Shown here: one piece after another, positions 9,201 through 19,486 of the stretch
How the letters are laid out: each line of letters opens with the position of its first letter
How positions within the stretch are numbered: the stretch's first letter is position 1
Assembly (NCBI RefSeq): GCF_000224145.3
Contig: NC_020176.2
Coordinates: 3,741,826-3,805,825 of the forward strand
DNA length: 64,000 nt
DNA from: Ciona intestinalis
Taxonomy: Eukaryota > Chordata > Ascidiacea > Phlebobranchia > Cionidae
Direction of reading: 5' to 3'
Program-made: the position numbers and the translations under genes
The notes under the pieces: generated by a model
Seen by the model: the letters and a program-made list of their open reading frames with translations, nothing else
Databases searched by the model: none
Told to the model about the DNA's origin: nothing

Positions 9201-11947
9201 AATCTGTCCCCAGACTTGACCTTCTAGCCACATATGTTACACGTCGGTGGTCTAAATCCCTTATTCCCAAAACCACGTGACCGCAACACACCGTAGACCT
9301 TTCCAATAACCACGTCTGGTGTTCGAGGCGTCAAATGTATTTTTACTCCAACGGCGCCGTCACCCAATTGTGGCTTGACAGTGTTACGCAATCGCATTTC
9401 CTGCAGTGTTGCCGGTCAGTCTTTATCGCCAGTGTTTCACAAATATTTTGTACAAGATTTTTATATAACTGTTAAACCGTACATACAGCATTACAGCTAA
9501 ATATACCCTCCTTGAATAAAAATCAAGTATGATTATCGTCAGATTTAAACACGATCTATTACTTAATATACTGTTTTACGATTGTCGCCCAACAGTGCGC
9601 CAATGTTCTTTTAAAATGTTGTAGAACGCATTTCCGGCCAGTGTTTTCCAAAGTCCTCATACGAACTATGTAATCTCATCATCAGTCTACCCTCACAACG
9701 CTTGAGATATTATCTTAACACTAAACCTTGGTTACAAAATTGCCTTTATAACTTTTAGTTAGTTTTCTATTACAGCTCAAACTTTACAGTATAATACCTT
9801 GAACAAATAAACGCATTCCGTTAGTTAGGATTTAAAACCAATTGTGGTTTTTAAGTGCGCTTTTAAAATGCAGCTGATTAAATTATTTCAATTTCATATT
9901 TGCTCGCCTGAGAAATTATGTTTCAAACTCTATCAGTGGTTTATGCTTATGTTTTAGGCCACTATGCGTTTGATGTGACTTTCCAGCCCAGAATTTTTCT
10001 CATTTAAAACAAAAGAACTAATAATGCTTATTTAATACTTAAAAAGAGGGATTGTAAACTGTATAGCGTATTGTGTTTAAAGTGTAAAATTCCTTGGCCT
10101 ATATAACTTTCTTCCGCGAGACAGAAGATAATATTCGTAAATTTCAAAGTGATGGCAACCAGCGGTAAAAAGAGTTGTTAAACGTTATTGGTATTTTAAT
10201 GTTTGTTATGACGTACAGCGGTATATATCTGGCTTATACGAGGTATGTGACGTATGCGGTAGATAGATTCTGCTTGTTATAACATTAGTCCAACGCCACG
10301 CACTTGCACTTGGCCAGGCTCGGTTGTTCTTATCACAAATGCAAAGAATCCAATAACGAATGACGCTAATCAGTCATTGCCAGGCTTAAATCGGACTTGG
10401 CATGTTTTGTAGTTCGTTGCGCACATGCGCTAAAGCCAGACCACAAGCCATGTATTGTTACGTAACCATCCCGCAAAGTGATATCATTCTCTGAACTGTC
10501 GGCATAAAAATCAAATAAATTAGAATTGACATTTGCGATTTCGAATGGTTTCCTTGTAGCGTGGGCGTGAAACACTTAGATACATCGTCGACAGATATAT
10601 AGAGTAACGTAATATTTAAATTAATGATACTATACACGTCACCATGACGTGCGTATTAACTAAGTAAAGTTCAGCAGGTTGTAAGTGGCTTTACGCGGAC
10701 CGAAGCATAAAACCATCAGCTTACCGCTTTAGGGAGGAAAAACTCAAGCTCGCTGGAAAGATGGTTCCGTGGAAAAGCGACGGTCACGTGGTCTGGCCAG
10801 CACTCTGCGCGAACTTCAAAGGCTGCGAGAAAAATCGGACTTGAAATTGAAGAGTCAGATTGCTTTTGTGGTATCTCTGTGTGAACTGTTTATACAATAT
10901 AGCAATGCTATACAAACACATATGGAAATAGAGAATTTCTCGCTGCTGTGCCACCCACGTATGGATTGGCAAGCGTTATTGATACTGCAGCCTGCAATGT
11001 TGCAAAGTGCGTGGTGTATTGGGGGCCTTGGCTATTAGGGGTTTACACTGTAAGCATGATGGTCTTGTGGGTTGTGATCAGTATCAAGTTATCCTCACAC
11101 GTACCGGTGTTGGCTGGTTCGTCCGTGTCCGGCGTCGAAGGCAACTCCCCAACTTCTGCGTAAGCACCTGTGTGAAAATAAAGGCGGCTCGAAAAGCGTC
11201 GAAGGATTGCTGTCAATTGCAGGCGTAGGAGGATCGGTTTTGGAATTAGCGGAATACACGAGGCTTTACAACCGTGCATAGTATCGCTACACCAGGATTA
11301 GAGAGGCTGAAATTAACTCCTCTGACGTGGAGGGTCTGATAAGGTCGCAGCCTCAAAAAAAATCTTAGATTTCAAAAGAACTCGAGGATTATATGAACAC
11401 AAATCATAATAAACAAAGATAAAGAAAACCTTCTTATGCGCTTTTGCAAACAAACTTGTATTACGAAATAAAACGATGAAATGATTCACACCTTTAACCT
11501 TGTTTTAAGTTGAATACATTTACCCGGAAAAAGTTTTGGATATAAAAAAACGTTAATTGACCACAATGTATTTGTTATACGTGAGCCCAATAGATTGGAA
11601 CTATAATAAGCATACGATAAAATAAACATTCGTTACGGGGAATGAAATATTTGAATAGAGTTCGGCAAGTTTCTCACACTTTTTTACACTATACGAGCAT
11701 TACATGCATAAATTTAACAGTTTTACCAAATTTAACAAAAATTCTTACGGTATTTTTGTTTTTTGAAAAACATTCTAAAGTTTAAAACGCATAAATAAAA
11801 TCTAGATAAAATATTAAACCAACAGTTACCTGACGTCCCGTAATATTGCGCATAATAATTGTCTTCGTATACGTCTTCGTCGCATCTAATCATTTGACAC
11901 GCGGACGACAAAAGTAAAAGAAACAAACAAAAACTTCCGCTTCCCAT
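3263..11947 (-). CDS. ZP-domain membrane protein with EGF, LDLa and TSP1 modules
   Basis: This is a spliced minus-strand gene. Exons: 11947-11830 (signal peptide MGSGSFCLFLLLLSSACQ), 11167-11047, 7998-7796, 7184-6937 (EGF-like, CSYGNLC...GFFCVC), 6715-6594 continuing into 6378 (LDLa, ending CDNRYDC..R/DDETSC), 6378-6188 (TSP1, WSDWSLWTKCSSSCGTG), 5869-5620 and 5548-5254 (ZP-N), 4949-4760, 4424-4247 (ZP-C, GCPVDPTVRF and VYFQCNVIVC), 4053 to about 3882, and 3420-3263. ZP-N and ZP-C cysteines are all present. A furin-like RHRRS follows ZP-C. The last exon encodes a membrane helix (YVIISGVTSLLVGIIVGIVL) and an RRRSRR tail. Joins from 7998 downstream keep phase. The link between 11047 and 7998 is unresolved: at least one exon is missing there. 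Ascidian egg-coat proteins are ZP proteins, but the role here is unknown. Confidence 0.85.
3863..4053 (-). other. ZP protein: furin-like cleavage site and acidic stalk
   Basis: The exon starts after the acceptor ttcaattcag and encodes SRHRRSTDN, a dibasic R-x-x-R processing site just C-terminal to the ZP-C cysteines, where ZP proteins are normally cut to release them for polymerisation. An acidic stretch (VEDEEETD-like) follows. The exon's donor is weak. I place it near 3882 because that gives the phase needed by the transmembrane exon at 3420. Another small exon could lie between 3420 and 3880. Confidence 0.6.
4247..5869 (-). other. ZP domain (ZP-N plus ZP-C)
   Basis: Five consecutive exons encode the whole bipartite domain. 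ZP-N carries the four expected cysteines (VKCDRR, DPDCRP, QECNM, QVKCRF). It also has the conserved LYKNEIVF segment. ZP-C has IDSCQGTPT, ENGCPVDP, YFQCNVIVC, DLCNRNC. All intron phases agree (0, 1, 2, 0). The domain would be extracellular and is a polymerisation module in known family members such as uromodulin, egg-coat proteins and tectorins. Confidence 0.9.
6188..7184 (-). other. EGF-like, LDLa and TSP1 modules of the ZP protein
   Basis: Three exons encode three disulfide modules. The EGF-like one reads DACRQTSC, GNLCLP, FFCVCGG, KDC. The LDLa module runs over the next exon junction (CPVDYYAC, LKCIKNGWLCDNRYDC, then DDETSC), with the acidic calcium-cage residues present. The thrombospondin type 1 repeat shows the tryptophan ladder W-S-D-W-S-L-W and the C-S-x-S-C-G-x-G and RSRRRRC signature. 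Phases at the junctions are 2, 1, 0 and 2. Confidence 0.85.
7999..11046. other. Large intron region of the ZP gene; mostly unassigned
   Basis: About 3 kb between the confident exons at 7998 and 11047. Reading phase demands at least one more exon here, since the 11047 exon ends in phase 2 and the 7998 exon starts in phase 0. A weak candidate on the minus strand follows the acceptor gcaggctgcag near 10990 and encodes INNACQSIRGW; its donor is unclear. Otherwise I see AT-rich sequence without a clear gene. Confidence 0.4.
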
Positions 11948-12190
11948 TTTTCCTGTGACGACATAAAAAAATTGACGACACAAAGAATATAAATAAAACA
12001 ACAAACACGTGTTATGACGTCCTTAATATTTCGCCAAAGTTTGAATTTTACTTCCGCTATCAACAAGTTCATATACACATATATATCTTCGGGTAATATT
12101 ACGTAATACATACGACATACATTAACCGTCTGGGAACATTATAAGCATACCTTATGCTTACGTTTCGTTTTATACAGTCGCCTTTAAACC

Positions 12191-12395
12191 TCAAAGACAG
12201 AAATCTCCCACGCCGCAGTAACTTGTAAACTTTCCAACAACGTCGATGTTATTCTCGCCCTTCTTGACGAAGACAGCGAGATCCCGGTTTCCGACCACGT
12301 TCAAGCCCGTTATGACATCACAATCCCACCGGTGCTGGTGCGGTTTCTCCTTCGGCTTTATCATTGCGCGGTTTGTGACGTCACAGTGCGTCTCG
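12191..12395 (-). CDS. Terminal coding exon of an unidentified gene
   Basis: After a good acceptor (gctttatctgcag) the minus strand is open to a stop at 12191. It encodes ETHCDVTNRAM, then HQHRWDCDVITG, VGNRDLAVFVKKGENN and finally SYCGVGDFCL. The base composition is richer in GC than the surroundings. Several cysteines and a NRDLAVF-like strand pattern suggest a secreted or extracellular domain. I cannot find the upstream exons with confidence, and an overlapping plus-strand frame (12332-12607) is also open. It may be a separate gene directly upstream of the ZP gene. Confidence 0.35.
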
Positions 12396-13382
12396 CTGCA
12401 GATAAAGCAATGACTGAAGACTCGTTGTTCTATAGCGGTGACGACATTGGTGTAGAAATGGCCCGGCGTGATAAAACAAAGGCGTCGATATTTGTATTTA
12501 ATGAATACACAAACCCTGGAAATAAAATTCGAACCTCGAACTTGTTTGTCGACCAAGTTTATCTCATACGCAATGATCCGGCACAGATTCGCATATCGCA
12601 GAAATAACACATATCTCTAACACCGCGCGATGAAAACGACCGCGGCGAGACAAGGTATATACAAACGGGTTTATGCTGTAAAAAGCTATTTGGGTTGATA
12701 AAGGTAAAAAGTTTATTTTCTTTGACAGTTTAAGTTGATTTTTCAGTCAAATGTAATATTTGATCGTTCCCCTTGAGATTCCACACCGGATAATCAGTAT
12801 ACAAGCCTTGCGTACGAACAAGTATATATGGTATATAACCACTTTACCTGTTTTATAAAATACAAATAAAAACATTTTTTTGTAAAACTTTTATCGTGTG
12901 TTGATTTCTTTGCCGGGCGCCAATCAAAAGCATTTCCCGGCCCTCCGTTCCGTTGATTACTCACACGCCTCTAACCAATTGCGACGCATTTTAGCAACTG
13001 CAGTTTTATTCAATGCTTGGTGTTGGTGTGAGTTGTATGTTTTAAAACCACATTAGTTCTGTAAAGTTTGCCAGTGTCAGTTGCAGGAGTTTTATTTTCA
13101 AGACCATTATGACGTCAAAATTCTATTGTTTAACAAAGTTGAATGTAAAACTCATGTTCTCTGCTTAGGTTGTTTTTCTAAATTGAATAAACTGAAAAAC
13201 GTTTAAATTTAACAACTATGTTTGCTTAGACATCAATCAGGCATACTTTATACATGTGACTCAGCATATAACAATCAGTATTAAGTTCGTGATATTCAAA
13301 GTTATTAGTTGCTGACGTAAATCAATAATGAGATCCAGAGATAACTGCCGATTCTGGCTGCTCAACAGCATCATCTAGCGAG

Positions 13383-13388
13383 TATAAA
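13383..13388 (+). promoter_or_regulatory. TATA box of the small gene at 13443
   Basis: The sequence tataaa lies 60 bases before the predicted start codon, and no upstream ATG intervenes before the ATG at 13443. The spacing suits a short 5' leader starting near 13412. Confidence 0.5.
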
Positions 13389-13442
13389 TTTGCGTTTCCA
13401 ACACTCTATGTTCAGCATATACGAAGAGACAGTAGATTGACA

Positions 13443-16223
13443 ATGCGTACCGGGTATGTATCTATATGCTTGCTGTGCTATTATATTTACATTTTTTAAA
13501 TGCTATAATGTATTTTATTTGTACCAAACCGCAAAATAAATGTGGTAAACCTTCATTTAAAATTGCCATATAGTAGGATGGGGGAAGATGGGACACCTTT
13601 TCAATCTATTTTCTCGTACATTTTAGTAGTAAACGAAGAACATTTAAAGAATTATAAAACCTTGTCCTCGTGACTTTCATAGACCGTTGTTAATTGTTTA
13701 AAACACGATCAGGATATTTATATATTTTGTGCTAAGGGTGTCCCATCTTCCCCCACCCCACTATACAGAAGAACAATTATAAAAGTTATTACATGTTTCT
13801 ATAATCCACCAAAATTAGATTGATTGTATTTCTCATCGGTTACATCAAAATACATGCAAGTCAAGATGGACTTACCGTATATACTATTCGCTTAACATCT
13901 GGCAATCAACTTTGAAATTTAAAACATCCGCTCTGCTTCGAAGTAGTGCTTGTTCACTATAGGTCAAAGTTAGATAGCGTCGCATCCAACCAGAACGTTT
14001 GGCTTGTATGAACTAACGTATGAACGATACCCGCGTCGCGCCGTGATACAAAAACATAACTTGGCAACGGCGCAACTCATTTAATCAATGATTATCACGC
14101 TCCAAGTGGTATACGCTTTGTATATCACGTTTTACTTTGTTATTGCCAAGATAATTCGTTCAAGTTTTCATGGCTTGTTTCTCCCTTACGTTGTTTATCC
14201 TCAGCGTGCGTCACCAACTTTTACTGTGGGCGTTGCGTGTTTTCCAATGTGAATATTTGATAACTTGTATGACGGATTACTCATTTTAATTCATTATCCC
14301 ACCCCCACCGAACTCCTTATCCTTTGCCAGCCGATGTAATGCATAATACATTGCATTTTTGATGTTATTAATATTTGTGCCGAAGCTATGGCTTGCAAGT
14401 TCAGTTGTAGAGACAAGGTACAGTGTTGAGGAGTATACAAATTGTTCAAGGCTTGTTAAAATACTTATAAAGAACCTAAAACAACAAAAGTCGACTAATG
14501 GAGTTTTTGGTAAGTTTTTGTGCGTATAGTGCAAACATTGTAATTTATATAAAATTGCATTTCAAGTCATGAACGAAGGCCCTTACTTTACTTGTCGAAA
14601 ATCATAAATAAGACAAAAACACAACCTGTGTAATACTGTTCTATATGTGATTATATTATCTTTAGTGTAATTGCAATTGATCCTTTCTATAGGAGTCGAG
14701 TCGATCTGCTCGTAAATACGAACCATCACGAACAGCAAGGTACAGACGTGCAGATCCACGAAGAAGCACTTTGGTGCTTGGGTTTGATAGAAATCGTTGG
14801 GAAACAACTAACGAGGTAAACCGAACATTTCATGTTTTTTTACCATTCTAGACTACTTAAATACATGTATCTTTACTATTGTTTCATATTGTGCACATTT
14901 CGCTTTGTTATCTTAATTTAACAACTAAATAAAAACATTCAGGATCAATTGCTACGAAAAGTGCGAACAAAAAAAAAGCCAACGAATTATGTTTTGGAGG
15001 TTACGTATCTCGTAACCCTTGATCCTAGATTCCAATTTTATTAGCACCAAATTAGGGCCAGATTCGCGGAATTGATAACAGTTGTGAAAATACAGCACCT
15101 GTATAAGATTTAATACGTATCTACCTAACTTGAAAATGATCACATACACTAAATATGAACTGAAATTAGATTATTTGTGTCATAGTTTTTTAATTTTACT
15201 TTCTATTACAGAAAATCCAAAAACAAAGNNNNNNNNNNNNNNNNNNNNNNNNNNNNNNNNNNNNNNNNNNNNNNNNNNTAAATGGAAGCGGTACACAGGG
15301 TAGAAAGTGGTGGGTGAACGTAAGATGACGTCATCACGTAAAAGGGGGATGCTCGAATCCACGTTGTCGTTGGGTAATGCAGTCAATGAATGGAGGACGG
15401 AATCAAAGGTAATGCATTTTATGATATAGGACGGTGGAGTGAGATAGACCGTGGTAGTAGACAAAGATTTATAGTTACAGAATTATGTAACAGTATAGCC
15501 CAACAACTCTATGTCAAACACTATATGGAATTTAGGTGATAATGGTATCCCATCTTACCCCACACTATACGTTATACGACTATCCACAGCAGGTATTTAA
15601 AACAAGGAAATATATGCAAAATTTAGACGAAGCCTATATACTGTAGGATAGTCTTAATACTGTTTAGAGATTTGCATATAATCTTGCAGGACTAAAAGCT
15701 CTATGGTACAATATATGTAGACGAGGTGCAAAAAAGGGATTACTATGCAAGGTATAGATACATTAGGCAAACAAAAAAAAGTTGCCCGTTTAAGTTTTAT
15801 TCTTAATAATAAATTAGTGTGACACACGTTTGGTTATACAACGTTTTATATCTATATACATTAAACAACTTGTTTCTGTTTCCACGACACGATTTGTAAC
15901 AAAAGATAATTTAACCTTTTCAGCAACATTACCATAACCATGACCTTAAATCATGGGGACCTCGGTCGCTGGCGCAGAGGGATTCTTATTCATGGACCGA
16001 CGAAGACAGGAGAAAACTGACAGCACTCAGAGACGCAAATAACTCTCAGGTTGCGCCTGATATTTCTCATTACACGAAACTACCACCAATATATGCGAGA
16101 CCTGAGACACACATGAATGGACACATAGACAATTCAGGCGAAGGGAAAACAGAAAGGAAATCTCACGACCGAAGAGCAAACGGGAGACGCACTCAGCGAT
16201 ACAGTGACAACGATGATATTTGA
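13443..16223 (+). CDS. Predicted 186-residue basic protein, five exons, unknown function
   Basis: Exons 13443-13453, 14491-14509, 14693-14815, 15212-15319 (spanning a 50-base gap) and 15924-16223 join in one frame. The protein begins MRTGRLMEFLESSRSARKYE and continues with an arginine/serine-rich stretch (ARYRRADPRRST). It then has LGFDRNRWETTNE, NGSGTQGRKWWVN and HNHDLKSWGPRS, and ends RRTQRYSDNDDI. Donors gtatgt, gtaagt, gtaaac and gtaaga and acceptors ctatag, attacag and ttttcag are good, except that the 19-base second exon has a weak acceptor. I recognise no domain. No membrane helix or signal peptide is visible. The last exon lacks a methionine near its start, so a simple ORF scan misses it. 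Confidence 0.6.
13569..13766. mobile_element. MITE copy, about 200 bp
   Basis: It starts tagtaggatgggggaagatg and ends tcttcccccaccccactata. The interior matches the copy at 2468 read on the opposite strand. It lies inside the first intron of the small gene at 13443. The ends are still good inverted repeats. Confidence 0.85.
15229..15278. other. Assembly gap (50 N) inside a coding exon
   Basis: It interrupts the fourth exon of the gene at 13443-16223. With the stated gap size the frame on both sides agrees, which suggests the size is about right or happens to preserve frame. Confidence 0.95.
15537..15572. mobile_element. Solo MITE end
   Basis: Only the terminal motif (gtatcccatcttaccccaca followed by ctatac) is present, without the opposite end. 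It is a truncated or decayed member of the dispersed inverted-repeat family. Confidence 0.5.
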
Positions 16224-19200
16224 GAAACAAACTATATCGTCCACGATGGGTAACTGCTGCGCAAGACATAGTTGCACTTTGTATGTTGGTATGAACATCG
16301 TAATTATAAAGTTTTATAGCCAACAAGAATATCTTTGAAGCAACTTCTAATATTTGAATACAGAACTCGCGTAATTGTGCTTTTACATTTCATCAGAACA
16401 CAGCAGGAATGCTTCGTAACTTTATAATCATTGTATTTATTATTATTGTTTAACTTTAATGCAACAAGGCAGGCCACTCTCAACAGAGCGTCTCTTGTGT
16501 AACTTTCTAAACAGTGTTTCATCCGAGCTGTGACTGACAGCAAATTGTTATCACCACTCTTGATAACTGTCTTGATTTAACCAGACAACCATACAGAAGC
16601 AAAATTAGTCAGCGGATACTACTGTTGATTGTTCATTAATTTCACGTGTCAACATGGCTCCAACATTCGCGTACTAGTAGAAGTTAAGCACCTACCTGTA
16701 TAAACGCAATTCATAAATAAATAATTTACATAATACTTTGGCATCATTTTGCGGCTCCCATGTCCCACATTTCATAAATAATTAAATTTGTCGTTTATTG
16801 TTTGAAAACTTTAAACCGCAAACTTGGTATGGCACCTGAACCTATTGTCGTTTCGTTAGAACTCATATATACAACAAATTGAAACTAAATTATTAAAAAT
16901 AAACGAATTGCATAATTTCGTTGCGCAAATGAACATTGGTATATTTTTAAACATTCCTGCGTATGATTTCTTGGGATGTATGGACGTATATGAAACATTT
17001 ATATAGAAAAATGTTTTTTTTTCTTTTTTGACTGATATTAGTTTATGTGATAAAACTTTAACAGCAATGCAAAACGCTAAAACGCATACGGTTTTCCAGT
17101 TTAAGGAATTCATGTTTTTTTCTGTGTATTTTTTGTATATTTGCATAAACCATACACTCCTATGCCAATTTTCTAATTTACTATAACTGTCCATTAAATA
17201 TTAATCAAGTCATTATATACCGACCACTTCAATATAAAAACAATGATCGTTTAAAATATGCGCGACCTTTAAGCGATATAACCTGTATACATACTTTCAA
17301 TGCTTTCAGCGTGAAGGTATACAAACAAGTTAATAGCTTATCGACAAAATGCATTCATTCACGTATCAAAACATGAGAGTTTATTTACATTTACTTTCCG
17401 CTGTCAATTTCGTTTTAATAACAAATATAAGTGAAGTTATAAACTATGATTGACAGGAAACACAAATTTTAAATCCAAAACAGCGGTGGTTCTTCACCTT
17501 TATAAACTACTAGAACCCTCTAATAATGTTTACTGAAGCCATAAGGTTATTGATAACTTGTGCAATTAATGGAACATAGTTTAACAATCCTGTCACCCTG
17601 AAACTCGATCCAGCACATATATAGTGGGAGTCACTCCTGAACGTTTAGCGATGTCTGTTCAATTAATAAACCGGATAATTATTCGGAAATTCAATCCACT
17701 TACCAACATTATGATAAACTAGCCAGATTAATCCAGTTTAAACCAGTTTATGCCTCTGCAGTCAATTCTTTATAATGATGAAGCATCTAATCTTAAGCGC
17801 TGACTTTATAATCCATTAGTAAGATAGTAAATCTTTGCTACGCAGGTAAACCAATGAATTTTGGACATTTAAATCATTTTTTTTAATTTTTTGAAAAACC
17901 TGTGACATTAGCCCCTAGATTTTCTATTGCATTATGGCTGTTCTTGAAGTTGTCATTTTGATTCAAACCCGCGCTTTATTTAAACGCAAAAAGATAAAAA
18001 CATTTATTACATACATGTATTTATTGTATCTAGCAATTAACATTATATGTGTGTTTATTTTCCGCGTTTTTTATTTACGTTTTAATATACAGGGTTCGCA
18101 TAGACATTAACGGTTTGTCAAATTAAACTGTGGTTAAACTAAATTAATTTACAATTCAGACATCAGTAAGTATATTAGTGTAACGTCCATTGTTATCAAT
18201 CAAGTATAACTTAATACATTTATACAGTCCAGCCAAGCGAGCCGTAGAATTTATATCCGCTAGACGGAGCAGGAGTGCTTGTTCTGGTATAAACGCTTGA
18301 TTTTGGATCAAAAGTCTTTAATCAAGCGGCAGATTATGCAAGCTTATAAATCCCGTCAGGAAATCCCAATTTAACACCTCGACATCTAATGAAAAGGAAT
18401 AATGTTTCCCTGCGTGCCCTGTCAGGACTTTTCCTGAATTAACGTCGAAATTGCTTGATTAATTGCAGGACTATCTGTATAGACATTGATAATAGAGTCG
18501 AGTTTTCCATACATTATCGCAGAGAGAATATACTGGATAAACTACTATGCGGGATTTAAATTGTTTAAAACACTGTTTGATTTTTACACAAAACAGGTCG
18601 TAGCGGAACCTAAAAATATTTCGGTAAATTAGTGGTTTAGTGGAAAGTTTAACAGTTTACTATAGGACCAGACTCCTGTATCATGACAGGAAAGATATTT
18701 TAGCTTACAGTCGGAATGCGAACAGCGTTATTTGTTAAGTTAGTGACAACTGAACTTTAAACTATAACTTATTGCCGGGTTTTCCACATTCAAGATGAAA
18801 ATGAAATCAAATTAATGAAGTGCGAATGTTAATGTAAAGGTTCGAAAAGTTTTTAAACATTAACTAAATATTAATGAACTTTAAACTATGGTCACACATC
18901 ACGCTTGACATATTTTTTGTCATGTACTTATTTGTGCATATTGACGCAATTTTACGCAGTCCCGTTTTGGAAGCCTTGAACTATTTAAAAATAATCCTCA
19001 TTAGGGCTATATCACTTGCGTAGGTCAAAAATTCCGTGTTAAAAGTAGAAGCATAAGTTGGCAGCGCGTGCAGGGTGGATCCTACGCTAAAGTAGCGTCA
19101 TTACGCAGCAGACGGAAAAGCACCGTCACGATTTACGTGGCTACGTCACAGGATACTACAAATGTCACGTTTTCTTGCTCTTTGTAGGAGTAGATCGCTG

Positions 19201-19486
19201 ATGAGACTTTGCCTTCTGACGTACGTAATCTTTTTCCGGTCCCGAAGTAGCGAATGTTATAATTTTATTCGCGTTTCATACGCAATATACGTTGATTGAT
19301 GCCGTGGATCGAAGTATATGAGAGGTGCAATACCCAAAAAGGGTACCAGTTGTCAGTTTTACAGAAGGCAGGCTGTACGTGTATATTCTGATAAATATTA
19401 ACGAGACTTGAACTTATATTCAAGAATTACAACGTTCAGTTTGTCCAGCAGCAACAGCCGGTCTATCACAGAATATTTTAGCATTA
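16224..19486. other. Intergenic region before the ETS gene
   Basis: About 3.2 kb, strongly AT-rich up to roughly 18900, with no coding segment I can support. From about 19000 to 19480 the composition becomes more GC-rich and contains cacgtcaggat-like and acgtggctacgtcac motifs, consistent with a promoter and 5' leader of the ETS gene. A 50-base repeat shared with 21692-21747 lies at 16508-16562. Confidence 0.5.
16508..16562. repeat. Short dispersed repeat, copy 1
   Basis: This segment contains cagtgtttcatc and gctgtgactgacagcaaatt, then gttatcaccactcttg. It matches 21692-21747 with only a few differences. There are no obvious terminal repeats. The origin is unknown. Confidence 0.75.

Noticed and set aside
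10769-11228. Several overlapping plus-strand frames
   Set aside because: They are antisense to the likely ZP-gene exon at 11167-11047 and its flank, overlap each other in different frames, and have no splice support.
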